Source of the DNA: Mimachlamys varia | Lineage: Eukaryota > Mollusca > Bivalvia > Pectinida > Pectinidae | DNA: 64,000 nt | NCBI GenBank assembly: GCA_947623455.1 | Contig: OX392530.1 | Location: 31,837,405 to 31,901,404, forward strand | Reading direction: 5' to 3' | Shown here: positions 61,746 to 64,000 of the stretch, piece by piece | How the letters are laid out: the number at the start of each line of letters is the position of its first letter | Position numbering within the stretch: the stretch's first letter is position 1 | Position numbers and translations under genes: made by a program | The notes under the pieces: generated by a model | The model's input: only the letters and a program-made list of their open reading frames with translations | Databases searched by the model: none | Told to the model about the DNA's origin: nothing

Positions 61746-62939
61746 TGTAAACACCATAGGTTGTGGAGAAGCAGAAATATCAATATCAAGAATTGGAAAG
61801 TTCACTATCGGAAAATTGAAATCATCACGTTTATCTTATAGCTTAGTAGTAAGCTGTCCATGTTGGTCGTAGTTTAAGTAGAGATCGAGGTAAGCAGCTG
61901 ATGTACAAGAGTCTGTTGTGTCCTTTATTTCAAGTTCAGAAGGGTATATACGATCGCCGTGGTCAGCAAACTTCTTGTTGTTTATAGAAAACACAGCGTC
62001 GATATATCTGAAAGTGGCATCTTTACAGGAAATTCGCAATTTCGTGTGAAGATTCCTTTGGAGGAGGGGATTCGATTTTGTATAAAAGATGGGAAAGACC
62101 CCTTAGGGCTTTGGGCCATTACGGGAAATGTTTTTTTCTTCCGAAGCATCCTTTGGTAAGTTATTTGGAATTTAAATATATATATCTAATTCTGAAAAAC
62201 TCCTTCTTTTGAAGAAATGTTAGGATGACAGGATACTATGAAATTCGGTTTGCAGCATCCTGGGGCTGAAGTGATTCAATTTTGTTGAAAAAATATGTTT
62301 AACCACCGCCGTTGTTGAGGGGCAGGGTCAGGTGATTTAGTAAATCATTTAAAATTCTTTAAAAGGAATGTTTTAATAATTATTGGATTACTATTATAAT
62401 CACTGCAACAAAAGCATTTTTGACGGTATTTTGGAAAACAAAATCTGAATTCAGATTAGCCACAATTCTGAACTCGAGTTGCTGCTCTTGGAACGTGATT
62501 TACTTTTGATTTCACTGCGAAATTATTCGGTCGAATCGTATTCTTTTGGGGACATTTCATCATTTACCTCGCCCATGAAGACCGAGAACAAGCTGCAAAA
62601 CACGAAATGAAGTACTTACAAAGATTGTGTTTGTGGTTTTTTTTATGCCAACAGTTGTATATATTGTTTGGGATTGGATCTCGACCGTTTAGAAGTTAAC
62701 ACGCACGAGGGCATTGCAGACTCTGCGATCAATTGTAATATCAAGATTGTGTTTGTCTCTTTATGTTAAGCAATTATATATATAGTTTTTGGGTGGGTAC
62801 CTCAACTGTTTTCAAAGTTATGCCCCGAGAGTTGATTCTGCAAAACATGGTATATCCTAGGACCAATCATAATAACAAGATGATGTTGGTCTTTTCATGC
62901 ACAGCAATGGTATATTGTTATAGCGTGTTGGTGGTGTTA
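61746..62939. other. Stretch without recognised genes
   Basis: No conserved exon on either strand. The 61836-62159 frames on both strands overlap and show no family motif. Confidence 0.3.
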
Positions 62940-63640
62940 GCCCTACCATTTGCACAATTTTGAATCCCGACCCTTAGATACACCTTCAATCTAACTGATA
63001 TTTAATCCGGAGACGTTGCTTTAATCAGTATATAAAGCCTTATTACACAATTTGGCCAGACCTACCGTTTGTACAAACTTTAATTCCTGCTGCTGGTAAA
63101 TATGGTTAGTATACATGGCTTGGTAACAGAGGAAATGGCAATTAAACCAATAGAGTTCAGTAACCCATTTTGGCCCCGCCCCTAAGCCCCCTGGTGGGAT
63201 GAGTCATCCGATACATTTGTACAATTCTAATATCAAACTCCTAATACTGTTTTTAATTAATTCTGAGTGATATATAGGGCATAGTTCTGAGAAAAAATAA
63301 TAAGATTAATTAATAGCAAAAATGTAGCAAAATGTGCATGTTTTGGCCACGCCCCTTAGGTCCCTGGGGGTCAGACCGACCATTAATACATTTAGAATTA
63401 CCATTACAAGTGAATATGGTTGGTATCCATTGCTCGGTTCCAGAGATGAAATCGCTTAAACCATTTTAGCTAAATAAAACTTTATAGCCCCATTTGGGAT
63501 CAACATTAGTACAAGTTTGCATCCATATCAGCTAGGGGTGCTTACAGTCTCTGGTGAATTTCTAATCTACGGTTATGGAGAGGCCGTCTAAAAAGTGTTG
63601 TCAGACGACGGGGTATTGCATAAGCTCACCTTGGTCCTGC
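62940..63640. repeat. Third, decayed relative of the 157-bp array element
   Basis: TTGGCCCCGCCCCTAAG near 63170, GGCCACGCCCCTTAGG near 63345 and the end module GCATAAGCTCACCTTGGTCC near 63618 match the elements at 24-25 and 43-44 kb. Units are strongly diverged and the left boundary is unclear. Confidence 0.45.
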
Positions 63641-63649
63641 TAATATTTG

Positions 63650-64000
63650 AACGTAAGGTTTGGTTTGGTGTAATTGTTTTTATGGGTTTTTTTAACAGCT
63701 AGGGTCATTTAAGGACGCCTCCTGGTTTATGCAGATTAAATGCTCAGAAACAATACCAAATAAAACCTCTCATAGCTGGTATACCGGTATCATAATATCT
63801 GTCACGTATTTGTTTGAAATTAGCGCATTCAATCATCATATGTTTGACTGTGAATGCTTGATCACACGCATGACAACAAGGTTGATCTTCTTTATGTAAC
63901 ATGTAACTTTGCGTAATATAGTATGGCCTATTTGTAGCCAAGAGAGGCCAGCTTACTTTTCTGTATGCTGTCTGCTCAATCTCACATTAGGCGCACCTGA
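63650..64000 (-). mobile_element. LINE 3' end running off the window
   Basis: On the minus strand from 63941 the frame reads MATNRPYYITQSYMLHKEDQ then CCHACDQAFTVKHMMIEC, the zinc-knuckle C-terminus typical of LINE reverse transcriptase proteins, ending IWYCF at 63744. The upstream frame AYRKVSWPLL continues toward the window edge. The 3' part includes GGCGTCCTTAAATGACCC (plus-strand 63703-63720 inverted). Confidence 0.65.

Overview
This window is animal genomic DNA, most likely from a bivalve mollusc (inferred from the repeat content; the species cannot be fixed from sequence alone). It is AT-rich, has long introns with standard GT-AG splice sites, carries no bacterial-style operons, and is dense in short interspersed and tandem repeats. 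These include 157-bp arrays between short inverted repeats, degenerate non-LTR retrotransposons and many small inverted-repeat elements.

Three conserved host genes can be reconstructed at base level. (1) RCC1, the chromatin-bound exchange factor for Ran, lies on the minus strand from 18773 down to 4772. It has ten coding exons encoding 418 residues, plus a probable 5' noncoding exon near 22051. (2) SF3B5, the 10-kDa subunit of the U2 snRNP SF3b complex, is a single uninterrupted exon on the plus strand at 22507-22764 (85 residues). It is head-to-head with RCC1, and the roughly 400 bp between them is a probable shared promoter with E2F-like and NRF1-like motifs. (3) TBPL1 (TRF2/TLF), the TBP-like core promoter factor, lies on the minus strand from 48375 down to 37992. 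It has five coding exons encoding 285 residues and carries N- and C-terminal extensions beyond the saddle domain.

The rest is mobile or repetitive. RCC1 introns hold a LINE 3' end, a 1.15-kb foldback element and a nested pair: a TTAA-flanked inverted-repeat element split by a 3.86-kb hAT transposon. That hAT has a perfect 8-bp target duplication and an apparently open three-exon BED-finger transposase gene. Between RCC1 exon 1 and its promoter lie another TTAA element (itself interrupted), a small hAT relative and a solo-LTR-like unit. Downstream of SF3B5 (about 23-37 kb) are a TTAA element, a 157-bp array, a 30-bp minisatellite and a palindromic element. TBPL1 introns hold a 1.3-kb, 43-copy 30-bp minisatellite, a TIR-flanked 157-bp tandem array, a tRNA-like SINE head and a 699-bp inverted-repeat element. 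From 50.3 to 64 kb there are a duplicated 521-bp unit ending in a large palindrome, a decayed endonuclease/reverse transcriptase LINE, a second rearranged LINE between 430-bp inverted arms, and a LINE fragment at the right edge.

The three host genes serve general nuclear functions: the Ran gradient, splicing and transcription initiation. I see no gene cluster that looks like a new pathway. The unusual material is structural: nested transposons, palindromes and phase-locked minisatellites. All joins, splice sites and repeat comparisons were made by eye.
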